Assembly (NCBI RefSeq): GCF_019649055.1
Contig: NW_026570266.1
Span: 248,001 to 312,000 of the forward strand
DNA from: Paramacrobiotus metropolitanus
Taxonomy: Eukaryota; Tardigrada; Eutardigrada; Parachela; Macrobiotidae
Length of the DNA stretch: 64,000 bases
Direction of reading: 5' to 3'
Shown here: piece by piece, positions 32,110 through 41,524 of the stretch
How positions within the stretch are numbered: position 1 is the first letter of the stretch
Layout: the number at the start of each line of letters is the position of its first letter
The notes under the pieces: model-generated
Database searches by the model: none
Told to the model about the DNA's origin: nothing
Seen by the model: the letters and a program-made list of their open reading frames with translations, nothing else
Made by a program: the position numbers and the translations under genes

Positions 32110-32412
32110 ATGAATCCCTCTCGTGTTGGAAGACTGGATATTTTAGCTCAGCACTTTGATAAGTTTAGTTCAGAGAAATCTGTCGAAATGCCAGCGTTGA
32201 TTAAACCTGATGCGGAAGGTTTGATTCGCAGCGGTACGAAGACGATCTTCGTCCGCCAGTATAATCGTGAAAATGGCGAGAAAAGTGTGTTTGTGACCAC
32301 GGTCGAGGACGGACCGGAGGCGGAGAACTCGGAGTTTTGGGTGAAAGTTCACAGTCTGGTGGACGAGCAGTTGCAGAAAACTGCGCAGCAAGAGAATGAG
32401 GGTCAGAACTGA
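32110..32412 (+). CDS. LTR element cargo ORF 1, 100 aa
   Basis: Starts at an ATG with A at -3 and encodes a soluble acidic protein: MNPSRVGRLDILAQHFDKF, then a compact middle (KTIFVRQYNRENGEKSVFVTT) and an acidic, Gln-rich tail. Codon use is regular, unlike the repeat DNA around it, which supports coding. I recognise no domain. It may be an accessory protein of the element. Confidence 0.5.
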   Translation: MNPSRVGRLDILAQHFDKFSSEKSVEMPALIKPDAEGLIRSGTKTIFVRQYNRENGEKSVFVTTVEDGPEAENSEFWVKVHSLVDEQLQKTAQQENEGQN

Positions 32413-33377
32413 CCAGTGAAATGTATGGAGGAAGTGTGTGGAATTGTCTTTTCGGTATTCTGTTATTTGAGCTTTCAGTGAAAGCCTGCCTATTTTGAAA
32501 TCTTTATTTTTGTGAGATTTACGGATTTAAAGCTTTAATTTTGTGATGTTACACGGTTGGGAGAACTCAATGGTGTAAGCGCAGTAAAATAGCGGATTGA
32601 TTGCGATTTTGCGGTATTTGTTTGCAGAAATTACCTATTGCGTTGATGGATTGCGAATTTATGAATTTTATCAGAGAATTTGTCCTTCTTCTGTTTTGAA
32701 CACTTCCGAATTGAAAGTGTTCGGTATTTGCAATAAACGTGACGTCGACGGTGTATTTCCGGTTGTTGTACAGTATAACGTACTGAATGTATCCCAGCTA
32801 GGATATTAGCGGCAAAACTTATAGAAGAGTTTAAATGTATGGAAATGCATTGTAAAAACGCAAATCTGGGTGTTAAATAAACGTGTATACTTCCGAATCG
32901 TAAATTCTAAGTATTTGGGAAGAAAAAGGACTTCCGAGCACTATTGTGTAGTATGACACAGCAAAATACAGAATCCTGTATTGTAGCGTAACGAAGAGTA
33001 TTGTAGGGTGTAAATGTACTGTGAAGAACCCAGCAGTTGGGGATACATTTTGGAAATTCCAGACGGGTGTTTTCATCTGTCAGTTATAAATGTAAGGTAG
33101 AGAACTTAATTCTCTATCATTCTAAATAAAAAGGAAGGAAAGATTGGAGGTTTTTAAGGGAAAAGGAGTTGTTTTGCAGAAGTCAGTGGGGTAGCGAGCT
33201 GAGGCCCTGGAAATCAGCTGTGTGGCGATGGCACAATCGCAATGTTGTGGTTTTCGGACTTCGAAATTTTTGAATTCGAACACTTTTATTCCTTAAGATG
33301 TTCGTCGTGTTTTGAGCAGTCCGCTCGTCTGATCTTTGAAATTTCGCACCTTAGGAGTGCATTGGTAGTGATTTTCA
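32413..33377 (+). other. LTR element spacer, no gene recognised
   Basis: AT-rich sequence with short frames only (for example 32,597-32,809). AATAAA-like words occur at about 32,732. No well-formed tRNA-like unit was seen here. Confidence 0.35.
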
Positions 33378-33944
33378 ATGATGGCAGCAGCTTTTCGTGC
33401 GGATAAGAGTGGACAGGAGTTGATTGCTCCTATTCCTCGTCGTGTCGCACGTGTTGAGCCAGTAGAGAGTTCCGATGCGGAGAACATTGTGGTTTTGCGA
33501 GCGGATGGCGAACCTGTTGATTCGCAGCGACCTGTGGCATGTCGCCCGTGTGATTTGAAACGACGACCTGATATTAGTGGTCTGGAAAGAGCGTTGGAAA
33601 AGCTCGATCTCAACGAGGAAAAGAAAGCAGCGAAGAAGCGCGAAGCAGTCACTGGAATTTCAGTTAAGTTTGGTGTGAAACGTTCGGGATTTACGGTATT
33701 CCGTCGAACCGAAGTCGCGATCGAGAATACGACCATGCATTTGAAAGGAGAAACAGCCCTGGTGAACGAGCTGGTGCGGAAACTAAACGAGCACAGATTG
33801 AAGATTCGTCGCGTTTGGCAGAATGGTCGGATTGTGCGGATTTTGGGTCCCTCTTACACGGTTCCGTGGCGATGGTCGGCAAAAGTGAGAAATCGTCCGA
33901 TGCAGCACTTTCGGTGGTATACGTTTCCTAAAAATCGTCAATAA
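33378..33944 (+). CDS. LTR element cargo ORF 2, 188 aa, basic
   Basis: Starts MMAAAFRADKSGQEL and is rich in Arg and Lys. The middle has a charged helix (LERALEKLDLNEEKKAAKKR) and the C-terminal half looks like a small folded domain (FTVFRRTEVAIENTTMHLKG, LKIRRVWQNGRIVRILG) ending in a basic tail. The stop overlaps an AATAAAAC string that may serve as its polyadenylation signal. Nucleic-acid binding is plausible from charge only; no family is recognised. Confidence 0.55.
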   Translation: MMAAAFRADKSGQELIAPIPRRVARVEPVESSDAENIVVLRADGEPVDSQRPVACRPCDLKRRPDISGLERALEKLDLNEEKKAAKKREAVTGISVKFGVKRSGFTVFRRTEVAIENTTMHLKGETALVNELVRKLNEHRLKIRRVWQNGRIVRILGPSYTVPWRWSAKVRNRPMQHFRWYTFPKNRQ

Positions 33945-34249
33945 AACAGTTTTGTAACTGTGGTGGATTATGGTGTTTGTTTTTGGAAGAAGCCGTCTGA
34001 GAAATGAGCATTTCGACGTGTACGGTAATGATCCCGGTATGATTGTCGTATTTTGTTGGATTTGTATAGTGATCTCTTTTGTTATGTGTGTCGACGCGGC
34101 ATTACTTTGAATAAATAGTTGGTGGAAATTGTACAGCGTGTTAATAAATTGTGGTCTAATTATCGATGCGGTAGTTGGTAGAGCCAGTGTATAAACACAG
34201 TTTCCGTAAATTATCAGGGTAATGCGGTAAAATAAATAAAATTTATAGG

Positions 34250-34354
34250 AAATTCGTAGTGGCCGAGTGGTTAGCGAATGCCTCTGGGTGAATCACCTGT
34301 TAAAATTAACAATTGAGCGTTACGAGTTCGAGGCCAGTGTAGGGTAATATTTTT
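34250..34354 (+). ncRNA. tRNA-like unit, Ser/Leu-like
   Basis: TGGCCGAGTGG at 34,260-34,270 is a perfect A box and is the D-arm sequence typical of tRNA-Ser/Leu. GTTCGAGGC at 34,326-34,334 is a perfect B box, and T5 at 34,350 would terminate Pol III. The long A-to-B spacing fits a type II tRNA with a variable arm. Stems are too poor for a working tRNA. Confidence 0.45.
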
Positions 34355-34440
34355 GGGACTTATTTTTGTCAGAAGCGATGAATGAAGTAGCAGTTATGAG
34401 TAAAATTTATTAGCGGTGTAGGAAAATAAGAAATTATAGG

Positions 34441-34535
34441 AATTGGTAGATAGCGTGGTGGTTACGATCTTCAGTGAAGTCGAGTGTTTAAAACCACAGT
34501 CACGGGTATCAATCCCAAACGATTATTTTTTTTTG
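34441..34535 (+). ncRNA. tRNA-like unit
   Basis: TAGCGTGGTGG at 34,451-34,461 fits the A box at 10 of 11 positions. GGGTATCAATCCC near 34,504 resembles a T-arm and B box with one mismatch. A run of nine or more T follows at about 34,525. Confidence 0.35.
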
Positions 34536-34560
34536 CAGTTTATTTTGTGAATTATCGGTA

Positions 34561-34643
34561 GTTTAGTGCAAAGATCTATGGTGACGCCGTAATCAGTAAA
34601 ACTCTGTGTAACGGGGATCGAGTCCCTGGTAAAAATTTTATTT
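34561..34643 (+). ncRNA. tRNA-like unit with good T-arm
   Basis: GATCGAGTC at 34,616-34,624 is a perfect B box inside GGGG-ATCGAGT-CCCT, a plausible T-arm. An A-box-like TAGTGCAAAGA lies at 34,564. T-runs follow at 34,635-34,645. Confidence 0.4.
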
Positions 34644-36053
34644 TTAGTATTTATTCGGAAGTAGCAGTATGATGCAGCACGTGAATGGAAATTACAAATT
34701 ACATCAGAAATCGTAGTGTAAGGGCTTCAGCAGACAATTCTACAAGGACCCGAAGTGAAAACAACAAAAAACGATAACAGATGTTAAGAGCGGTAAATGA
34801 TAGGAAAAAACTTCACTTTTTGTAAATTCTTGCTGGTATATGTATTTTTCACTTCTAGCAGTATGAATTTCTGTAATTTTTAGTAAAGCCTCATTAGCGT
34901 AGTGGTTGAAGCCACGGACAACACTAAGTTTAGTCCTTTTGAGAAGTTGATATCCTGTCGGCATACAAAGGTTGATCCTTCAGAAATCAGGATAGCGCTT
35001 GTAGGCAACTTTTTATCCTTATTGAAATCGCAGTGTTTTATGGGTAGTAACCTTATAGACGCAGAACATGAGAAGCCTTCAAAAGCAGCATTTGTTCATG
35101 TGTTCCGGAGTTCGGTACTCAGCACAATCATAATTTTTGGTAATTTTCACCTGAATTTTAGTAGGATTTATATTTGTAAATATACGGCAGTATTTATCGT
35201 TAAGTATCAGCGGTATTTGGAATTGTTCTTTTAGTAACTGTGTAGTTGGCGCAGTGAGTGCGACCTTCGTGATATTTTCGCATTGCATACCAAGAGAAAC
35301 CGGTATCAACTCTTCAAAATAATTATAGGCGTGTATTATTTTTCGGTGGATGAACCTTGCAATTTCTAAGTCGCTGAAAAGTCAGAATGTTATTATTTAG
35401 CAGAAATTATAGTAATTTATAGGAAATCAGTTTTTGTATTGGCGGTGTATGTAAACTTCGATTTTAGCGGTATGTAAAAGTTGTAGAGCAGTGGCTCTAT
35501 TGAACGAACGCATCAGGAGTGCGCTGAGAAATCCTATGTATAGCAGAGCGGAAATTGCAGTAAAAATTCCTTTTTCCCTCGTAAAGCAATTTTTGAGTGT
35601 TTTATGATATTTTTGCGAATAACAGTTTGTGTATAATTAATTATGAGTATAAGAAATTTATCTTACTGATGGCGGAATATGTAAATTCTAGTAATTATTT
35701 TAGGCGAAAGCAGTAGTTTAGTGGCTATTCAATAAATCTGTACAGCAGCGTTATAATGTATGTTCAAGTGTAAAAATCTATGCAGTATGATTTGGAAATT
35801 CCTTTTTATTGGAAAATTAGTAGGAATTATTTTTGGGATGAAAATGCGGATTTCAGAATTTATCAAAATTGTGTTGTAATTGAGTAGCGGTAGTTATGAC
35901 GTTTATGTGCTTCAGTATGGTCAGCAGTTTGAGTCAGTATTGCGCGTTTTGAGCGGCAGAATTTTTCAGTGTTTCCGTTCGAGAGTGTGCGAGAATTTCA
36001 GTGGCAGAAATTTGATTTGAATTATTCTTAATTGTTGAGAATTTCGCATTATC

Positions 36054-36440
36054 ATGTCAAAGCGTGGTGAGATTATTAAGCAGCACAGCGGTGCTCGAGC
36101 TCTTTTGTTTCCTGAGAATGCATTTGATGATCGCGTGAAAATGGCAGACAGTGTGAGAGAGCGTGTGATGGAAGATCTCTCTTCCAAGGTTCTCGATTGG
36201 CATGTGAAAGACGACCTGAAGAACGAACCTAATGCGGCGAAAGTGGTGGAGAAAGCGAATGTTGAGACTCCAGTGCAGTCTCGTGAAGTTCCGAAAGAAG
36301 CAGAGAAGACGATGACCAGCGGGTCCCAGCAGTCAGCTAAGAGTAAGGAAGAAGCGGACAAAGAGTTCTTTCGCAAGTATTATCGTCCCTATAATCTTCC
36401 TCAGCCGAGAATTGATCCTCATTTTCCTCATGGTTGGTAA
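36054..36440 (+). CDS. LTR element cargo ORF 3, 128 aa
   Basis: Starts MSKRGEIIKQHSGARALLF from an ATG with A at -3. The middle is a charged, probably helical region (DSVRERVMEDLSSKVLDW, KEEADKEFFRKYYRPYNLPQ). The C-terminus is Pro/His-rich (RIDPHFPHGW). No domain is recognised. Regular codon use against the repeat background supports it as coding. Confidence 0.5.
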   Translation: MSKRGEIIKQHSGARALLFPENAFDDRVKMADSVRERVMEDLSSKVLDWHVKDDLKNEPNAAKVVEKANVETPVQSREVPKEAEKTMTSGSQQSAKSKEEADKEFFRKYYRPYNLPQPRIDPHFPHGW

Positions 36441-36762
36441 TGGACATGTTTTCGATTCTATGGAATTGTTCTCACTTAGTACCTTGATTTATCGGTGATT
36501 ATAGCTTTTATTCAGAGATTTTAGAGAGATTTCCTTGTGTTTGTGGAGCAGTATTTCAGCAGCATTTTAGATATTTTATTTGCGGATGTATCGGTGTTTT
36601 TGTTCAGTATTTAGTTGTAGATTTATTCAGAGGATTTAGTAAAGCTTTATTTCGGGTCTCTTATTGTTGGTTGGCAGATTAAAGCGGTGATTTTGCAGTG
36701 ATGTTGTTTGCTTGTCAGTTTATAGCAGTGTGTCATCATAATAACAGCGGCAGTAGTGGTGT

Positions 36763-36780
36763 TGGCGCCCCCCGGTACCA
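36763..36780 (+). other. Primer-binding-site-like sequence inside the element
   Basis: TGGCGCCCCCCGG matches the start of the element's own primer binding site (TGGCGCCCACCG) at all but one of its first 12 bases. It follows CATCATAATAACA, as does the similar site at 45,253. Confidence 0.45.
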
Positions 36781-37087
36781 TCACTCCTCACCATTCACTT
36801 GTCGTCTGTAAACTCACATTTAGGAAATAAGGTGTAAATAGGTAGTAGAAAATGACACGACAGGTACATTGCACGACAATGGCGCGTAACCATTTGTTCC
36901 TAGTAAATTCGGATGTAGGAAATGTGTATTGCGGTATGAAGAAGCAGTAATTTTGTAGTAGTGAAATTTGTAGTGTAGTGGCGTGAGATACTATCTCCAT
37001 GCCTCGGTTTAGCCCTACCTTTAATAACGAGTAGTAGTGGAAACTTTGACTTTTGCAGTGAGTGTTGGTATTTTTACCCTTGTGAAT

Positions 37088-37188
37088 TTCGTAGTAGTCG
37101 AGTGGTTATGAAGTGGCGCTACAGATCTGGATATTGTCATCGGTAGCAGTATAGCCATAGTTCGAAACCCGAGCAAGTTGTAATTTTT
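37088..37188 (+). ncRNA. tRNA-like unit with A box, B box and terminator
   Basis: TAGTCGAGTGG at 37,095-37,105 is a perfect A box, GTTCGAAAC at 37,160-37,168 a perfect B box, and T5 sits at 37,184-37,188. The A-to-B distance is 65 nt, as in tRNAs with a long variable arm or intron. Confidence 0.5.
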
Positions 37189-37324
37189 GTATTTCGGAGT
37201 ATGCATTTTTGCGGAATTATCTTTTTGGAAATTCAAGAAGTATTGCAGTAAAATTTAGAATGGTGTTAGTAACAGTAATTTTTCGGTATTAGCGGTGTGG
37301 TAGTGTTGTAATTTTAGTAATTTG

Positions 37325-37430
37325 CGTAGTGGCGCAGGGTACATGCTTTACAGATCATAGTAGTAATTCTGTCAAATAGTAGGACAAGCAGGTTTCGAGT
37401 TCAACCCGTGCTAGCAGTAGAATTTTCTTT
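37325..37430 (+). ncRNA. tRNA-like unit
   Basis: CGTAGTGGCGCAGGG begins the unit (near-match to the A box), GTTCAACCC at 37,399-37,407 is a perfect B box, and TTTTCTTTT follows at about 37,423. Confidence 0.45.
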
Positions 37431-37626
37431 TCCATTCAGTTTTGAGCAAACGAATGACTTTTTATTTTTAGTAAATCGTAGGAATAGTATTATGAATCAT
37501 GACATAAGCGGAGATTAGATTTGTAAAAATTAAGAACTGTTGTGGTAATACTTACCGGAATTGTTATAGGCAGTTATACAGCAGCAGTTTAGGGCATAAT
37601 AATTTACGGCATTTGTTGTGAAAATT

Positions 37627-37734
37627 CGTAGTAGTGCAGCGGGTCTATTGATTAGCATATGTTAAGCTAAGTCAGATTTTAAACGGCTTTACTTCCGTAG
37701 CACTTGTTCGATTCCCCTTAAGGGCGAACTTTTT
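37627..37734 (+). ncRNA. tRNA-like unit with A box, B box and terminator
   Basis: TAGTGCAGCGG at 37,632-37,642 is a perfect A box, GTTCGATTC at 37,706-37,714 a perfect B box, and T5 lies at 37,730-37,734. The A-to-B distance is 74 nt, longer than in a plain tRNA. Confidence 0.5.
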
Positions 37735-38189
37735 GTAAAACTTTGGTTTTGTTTTTGTGTTGTCAGTATTCAGTAATTATTTTGCATTAGTATTTACGGT
37801 GAAATCACTTGAGAAATTATGAATCTTATATTTATGATGATTAAGCGGATAACCTTATTACTCAGTGAATTATTAGCGGCTTTAGCAGTAGCAACATTGT
37901 CAGTAGTTTTACTTCGTATTTTTATTGGATTTCGTAAAACACAGAAATTGTACTTCGTATTGAACATTGCGGCAGTATCAGAGTACGCCAGAAAAATAAA
38001 ATCAAAATAGAACTTTATCACCAGTGTTCATCGTAGTTGAACAGTATTCACTCGGTAATTTGTGCAGAATATACAGAATAAAATCGCAAAAGGCGATCGG
38101 AATAAAATTGAACGCAAATATACAAGAGGTAAGAGAAAAGATAAAAGAAATAAAATCAATACAGCAGACACAGTAAAAGACTTCGTAAT

Positions 38190-38579
38190 TCAGTTCTTCT
38201 TGAAACGCTTGGCAGCAGGAGTTTTCAAATGCAGAGATCCATCAGGTTTGCGTGAGAAAACCATAGCAACCGATTTAGGCATGTCTCCACGTGTGTCAGT
38301 TCCTGGTGCGTTAGGACGCTCAGCAATCACAGTAGTTGGATCGCGTAGCAGAGATAGTGTGTCCTCAGCAGTCTCAGTTTTCGGCAGTAGCGGAATAGGA
38401 TTTGCGGCCAAGAGTCCACACAGAGGCATCGGTCCGTGCATCGCAGCAGCATCGATTTTCATGGCAGTTTGACGCAGAATACTTTGTGCCTCAGTTCCGA
38501 GATAGGGAATTCGTACTTCGATAGTAGTTCCTTCACGAGCACAGCGATCACAGCCACGATTATGCTCTTGAACCAGCAT
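38190..38579 (-). CDS. LTR element cargo ORF 4, antisense, 129 aa
   Basis: The minus-strand frame starts MLVQEHNRGCDRCAREGT and ends in a basic tail (TPAAKRFKKN). The CDRC pair and basic end are the only notable features. The competing plus-strand frame (38,062-38,472) looks less protein-like. It lies just downstream of the larger antisense ORF. Splice-donor-like and acceptor-like sequences face each other across the gap, so both could belong to one antisense transcription unit; I keep them separate. Confidence 0.45.
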   Translation of the reverse strand: MLVQEHNRGCDRCAREGTTIEVRIPYLGTEAQSILRQTAMKIDAAAMHGPMPLCGLLAANPIPLLPKTETAEDTLSLLRDPTTVIAERPNAPGTDTRGDMPKSVAMVFSRKPDGSLHLKTPAAKRFKKN

Positions 38580-38828
38580 TCCTGTAATGATAGTAAATCA
38601 GTAGGGAAATTTATACAGAAGTTGTAGTCGTAAAAATTCAGTATTTATAGTCACTAACTGCAGATAATTAGCGGAAATATATAGGAATTAATTTTGTTAA
38701 TATTTAGGCGGAAACGAAGAGTATGCAGATTTGTTGTGGTAATTAGTAGGGAAATACTCGCAGTAAAATATAGGGTAATTATGCAGTAATTATTGATGCG
38801 GAAATAAGAGATTTAGTAAGCGGTGAAC

Positions 38829-39485
38829 CTAGCGGTGTTTGATCTTACCGACTCCTCGTGCTAATTCGTCCGACAGTCCTTGAGTTCGTCGATCAGTCAT
38901 TTCGCGGTATACGATCGCACTCACGAACTTGTCTCCTCCGACAGACGTTAGGCATCCGATCTCCAGTAAGAAGTTTCTTTCCTTGTGGTAGTACTTGATC
39001 CAGTTGTGTAAGCAGACAGTGTATGTTGTTCGGATGACGCGTTGAATTTCAAATTTCGTCATTGCGTACCCTCCTTCCTCCAGCACAGTCAGAATAGCGT
39101 TTCGCAGTTGCAGTCGCGTGGTGATTTCCTCGTTACGATCTCGCTGAATTCGTGACGATACTTCCAGGAAACAACGTCCTTCTTTCACTCTTTTGCGTAG
39201 GAACCCAGAAGTTACAGCAGTCTCGATGTACTTGTCGATGTTCAGCACGGTGAATTCATGGTGTGCGTTGTTCAATGTAGCCTTTAGATAATCAACATCC
39301 ACGTAAAATCCAGAATCGGTGTGATATCCTATGATAGTTCGGACAGCGAACCGGAAAGCCTCATACAGTCGCATTTTTCGCGTGTAAAAACTCGTAGTGT
39401 CACGATCGAAAATCTGCTCGATACCAACATGCAGTCCAGGAGGCGCAGTAGATAAGGAAGTAATAGGGTTTAGCATAGCGGACAT
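38829..39485 (-). CDS. LTR element cargo ORF 5, antisense, 218 aa
   Basis: Starts MSAMLNPITSLSTAPPGLH from an ATG with A at -3. The body seems to hold two related segments of about 70 residues: AFRFAVRTIIGYHTDSGFYVD to SGFLRKRVKEGRCFLEV, and LRNAILTVLEEGGYAMTKFE to GCLTSVGGDKFVSA. Each has a helix-helix-strand rhythm that recalls winged-helix DNA-binding folds, though that is only inference. It is the largest antisense gene in the element and would need its own promoter. Confidence 0.55.
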   Translation of the reverse strand: MSAMLNPITSLSTAPPGLHVGIEQIFDRDTTSFYTRKMRLYEAFRFAVRTIIGYHTDSGFYVDVDYLKATLNNAHHEFTVLNIDKYIETAVTSGFLRKRVKEGRCFLEVSSRIQRDRNEEITTRLQLRNAILTVLEEGGYAMTKFEIQRVIRTTYTVCLHNWIKYYHKERNFLLEIGCLTSVGGDKFVSAIVYREMTDRRTQGLSDELARGVGKIKHR

Positions 39486-39840
39486 TTCGGTAATTATAGG
39501 TCACGCTTTAAGGAAATATAACGTCTCAGTAATAATCTCGGTGAGAAAAACATATGAGGAAACAGAACTGAAAATTTTTCGGAAGCGGTGATGACTTTTA
39601 TAGGCTTATAGCAAGAAATTGTGCAGTTGTATGTGTCTATGTGTGTATCGCCCTTGTACGGCAGTGTGTCAGTGCAACCCGTAGTACGTATGTTCTTCTC
39701 ATGTATTGTACGCCTCAGTACTTTAGCGCGTATTTCAGTGCAGATGTACAGTCTTACTTCTTAGAATTATGGAATTGTTAGTTTTTGCGGTCAGATTTTC
39801 AGATTATCAGATTTTAAATAGTAGGATATCTTTTTCCTTA

Positions 39841-39871
39841 TTGCATGACTTGCGCCCAAACGTGGTTCAAA
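39841..39871 (+). repeat. LTR-end/primer-binding-site relic inside the element
   Basis: TTGCATGACTTGCGCCCAAA then CGTGGTTCAAA parallels the 5' LTR end and primer site at 20,157-20,186 (TTGCACGACATGGCGCCCAC, then CGTGGTTCAAA). The similarity spans the LTR/leader boundary, so it looks like the leader of a second, related element fused into this one. Confidence 0.5.
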
Positions 39872-40108
39872 TATGCGGAAATAACCTTCAGTTGGGGAAA
39901 AGTCAACTTTACAGTAAATTGTCGGTGTAATTAGTAGTGTACGATTAACCCTCGTGGTATGGCAGTTTGGTGTATAGTATGTTGAGAGCGATGACAGTGC
40001 AGATTTGTTGTGGTTTTTAATTCAAAGAGATACCGACAGTGTTGTGATTTCGTCAGAGCAGTGAACTCTTTTGTTGTGGTTTTTCGATTTTGATATTTTT
40101 CGGTAATC

Positions 40109-41104
40109 ATGCCTCCTAAAGCGATTAAACGCAAGCGGGAAGAGAGTTCTTCATCTTCTTCTCCCAGTAATAGCAGTTCGAGTAGTAGTGTTAACTTTGC
40201 TGATGAATCGGAAGTGTCTTTCATTTCGATCTCCAGTATTCCTTCGAATGAGTCAGATGTGACGGAAACTCAGAGATTTTTGGCAGATGTCGATCCTTAC
40301 GCAGTTGATTATATTGTGAGAGAACCTGATCCTGAAATTGGTAATCGCAGTGACGTAGCAGATGTTGAGAGTGTGCACAGCGGCAACTCCAGTGCAGGTC
40401 TTGATAAATCAGCGGAAATGTTCGATTGTTTTCAAGAAGACGGGAAACGTTATAAGGTGATCTCTACGACCGATACTGAAAGTTTTACGACATTGATATC
40501 TACTCCCAGCGAAACGTATGATGACGAAGATGAATTTGCGTCGTGTTCAACTGGTCCTTTACCTAACACTGCGGAGAGATTAGCTAATTTGGCGGATGTG
40601 AATGTTGAAGTAGAGTCAGATCGCAGTTCGGAGTTTGAGGAACAACCTATGGTGTATCACGAGAAAACCCCTCCGAAACGTGATGATAAAGGTAACATAG
40701 TCCTTCATCCTGGAACTCGTTTGTTTTTGAATGGCAAGTTGTACCATGCCGGAAAACTTATCAGTGTGAAGAAGTTTAACCATTTTGTGCGTAATATGTC
40801 CAAAGAACGGAATCTATATCTTAAAACCCAGTATTTATTTGCTCATCCTGATTCGATTGAGAGTCTAAACTTGATTGCGCAGTTGCATCGGAGAAATGAC
40901 AGCGTCGTCGACTTTCCCACGCGGATGATGTTCAATGGCGGGTTATTGCATTCGCAGCATGTTGATAAACCTTCCCCAGCAGCAGTGCGGAAGAGACAGC
41001 GGGAAATGAGTCCTGAAATCGTTGAAATCCCTTCAGTTGTGTTGTCGCGTGAATCTTCTCCTGAAATCCCTGTTCAGTCGCGTAAGAAGCAACGAACTTT
41101 TTGA
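40109..41104 (+). CDS. LTR element cargo ORF 6, 331 aa, acidic with basic ends
   Basis: Starts MPPKAIKRKREESSSSSSP, a likely nuclear signal followed by a serine run. The first half is acidic and disordered. A compact region around residues 190-290 (LHPGTRLFLNGKLYHAGKL, FVRNMSKERNLYLKTQYLF) may be folded. The C-terminus is basic again (VQSRKKQRTF). It lies 240 bp after the primer-binding-site relic. No family is recognised; a nuclear or chromatin-linked role is only suggested by the basic ends. Confidence 0.6.
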   Translation: MPPKAIKRKREESSSSSSPSNSSSSSSVNFADESEVSFISISSIPSNESDVTETQRFLADVDPYAVDYIVREPDPEIGNRSDVADVESVHSGNSSAGLDKSAEMFDCFQEDGKRYKVISTTDTESFTTLISTPSETYDDEDEFASCSTGPLPNTAERLANLADVNVEVESDRSSEFEEQPMVYHEKTPPKRDDKGNIVLHPGTRLFLNGKLYHAGKLISVKKFNHFVRNMSKERNLYLKTQYLFAHPDSIESLNLIAQLHRRNDSVVDFPTRMMFNGGLLHSQHVDKPSPAAVRKRQREMSPEIVEIPSVVLSRESSPEIPVQSRKKQRTF

Positions 41105-41524
41105 TCTTTTGTTGTCAGTCAGTGTTGTTGTGTTTTTACTTGGAATGGTGTGTAGTATTACGGTAACTACGCGGAAATTGTCTTTTGTTACTTGCAGTCG
41201 TTGTACAGGAACGGTAGTATTTTTGTGTCAGTGCTTATCGCGGTATTTTCTAGTTTTTACTCTGGTCGTACGGATCGGTGTACTATGACGTATTTCACTT
41301 TTTTATTCGTTGATCAGTATAATCGGTGTGGTGCAAGTACGAATTGCGGATGTATGGTCGTTCAGTCATTAAAATTCGTGAGCGTGTTAGCGCTAATGCG
41401 GTTGAAGTTTTGCAGTCAGATTTCAGTGTGTGGTTTGAGAACTTTGAATTCACTTTTCATTTTTATTTGGAGATTTTATTGCGACCTTTTTCATTTATTT
41501 CCTGGTCATTTTTGCTTGGTAGTT

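Larger units (their letters stand above)
33945..36053 (+). repeat. tRNA-like repeat array, block 2a
   Basis: No gene was seen. The block holds the clearest tRNA-like units (34,250-34,354; 34,441-34,535; 34,561-34,640; 34,885; 35,231), with A boxes such as TGGCCGAGTGG and TAGCGTAGTGG. Several also have B boxes and T-run terminators. The word GCGGTATG recurs between units. Confidence 0.55.
36441..38189 (+). repeat. tRNA-like repeat array, block 2b
   Basis: No gene was seen. It contains three well-formed units (37,085, 37,325 and 37,625) and a primer-binding-site-like sequence at 36,763. Short open frames, such as 37,819-38,010, have no support as genes. Confidence 0.5.

Noticed and set aside
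38062-38472. Plus-strand frame opposite antisense cargo ORF 4
   Set aside because: The antisense frame has a better start, a basic protein-like end and sits next to another antisense gene; the plus frame looks like its shadow.
41192-41524. N-terminal extension of the RG-rich cargo ORF
   Set aside because: The extension begins at a non-ATG codon and is hydrophobic without family support; the ATG at 41,525 opens the protein-like part.
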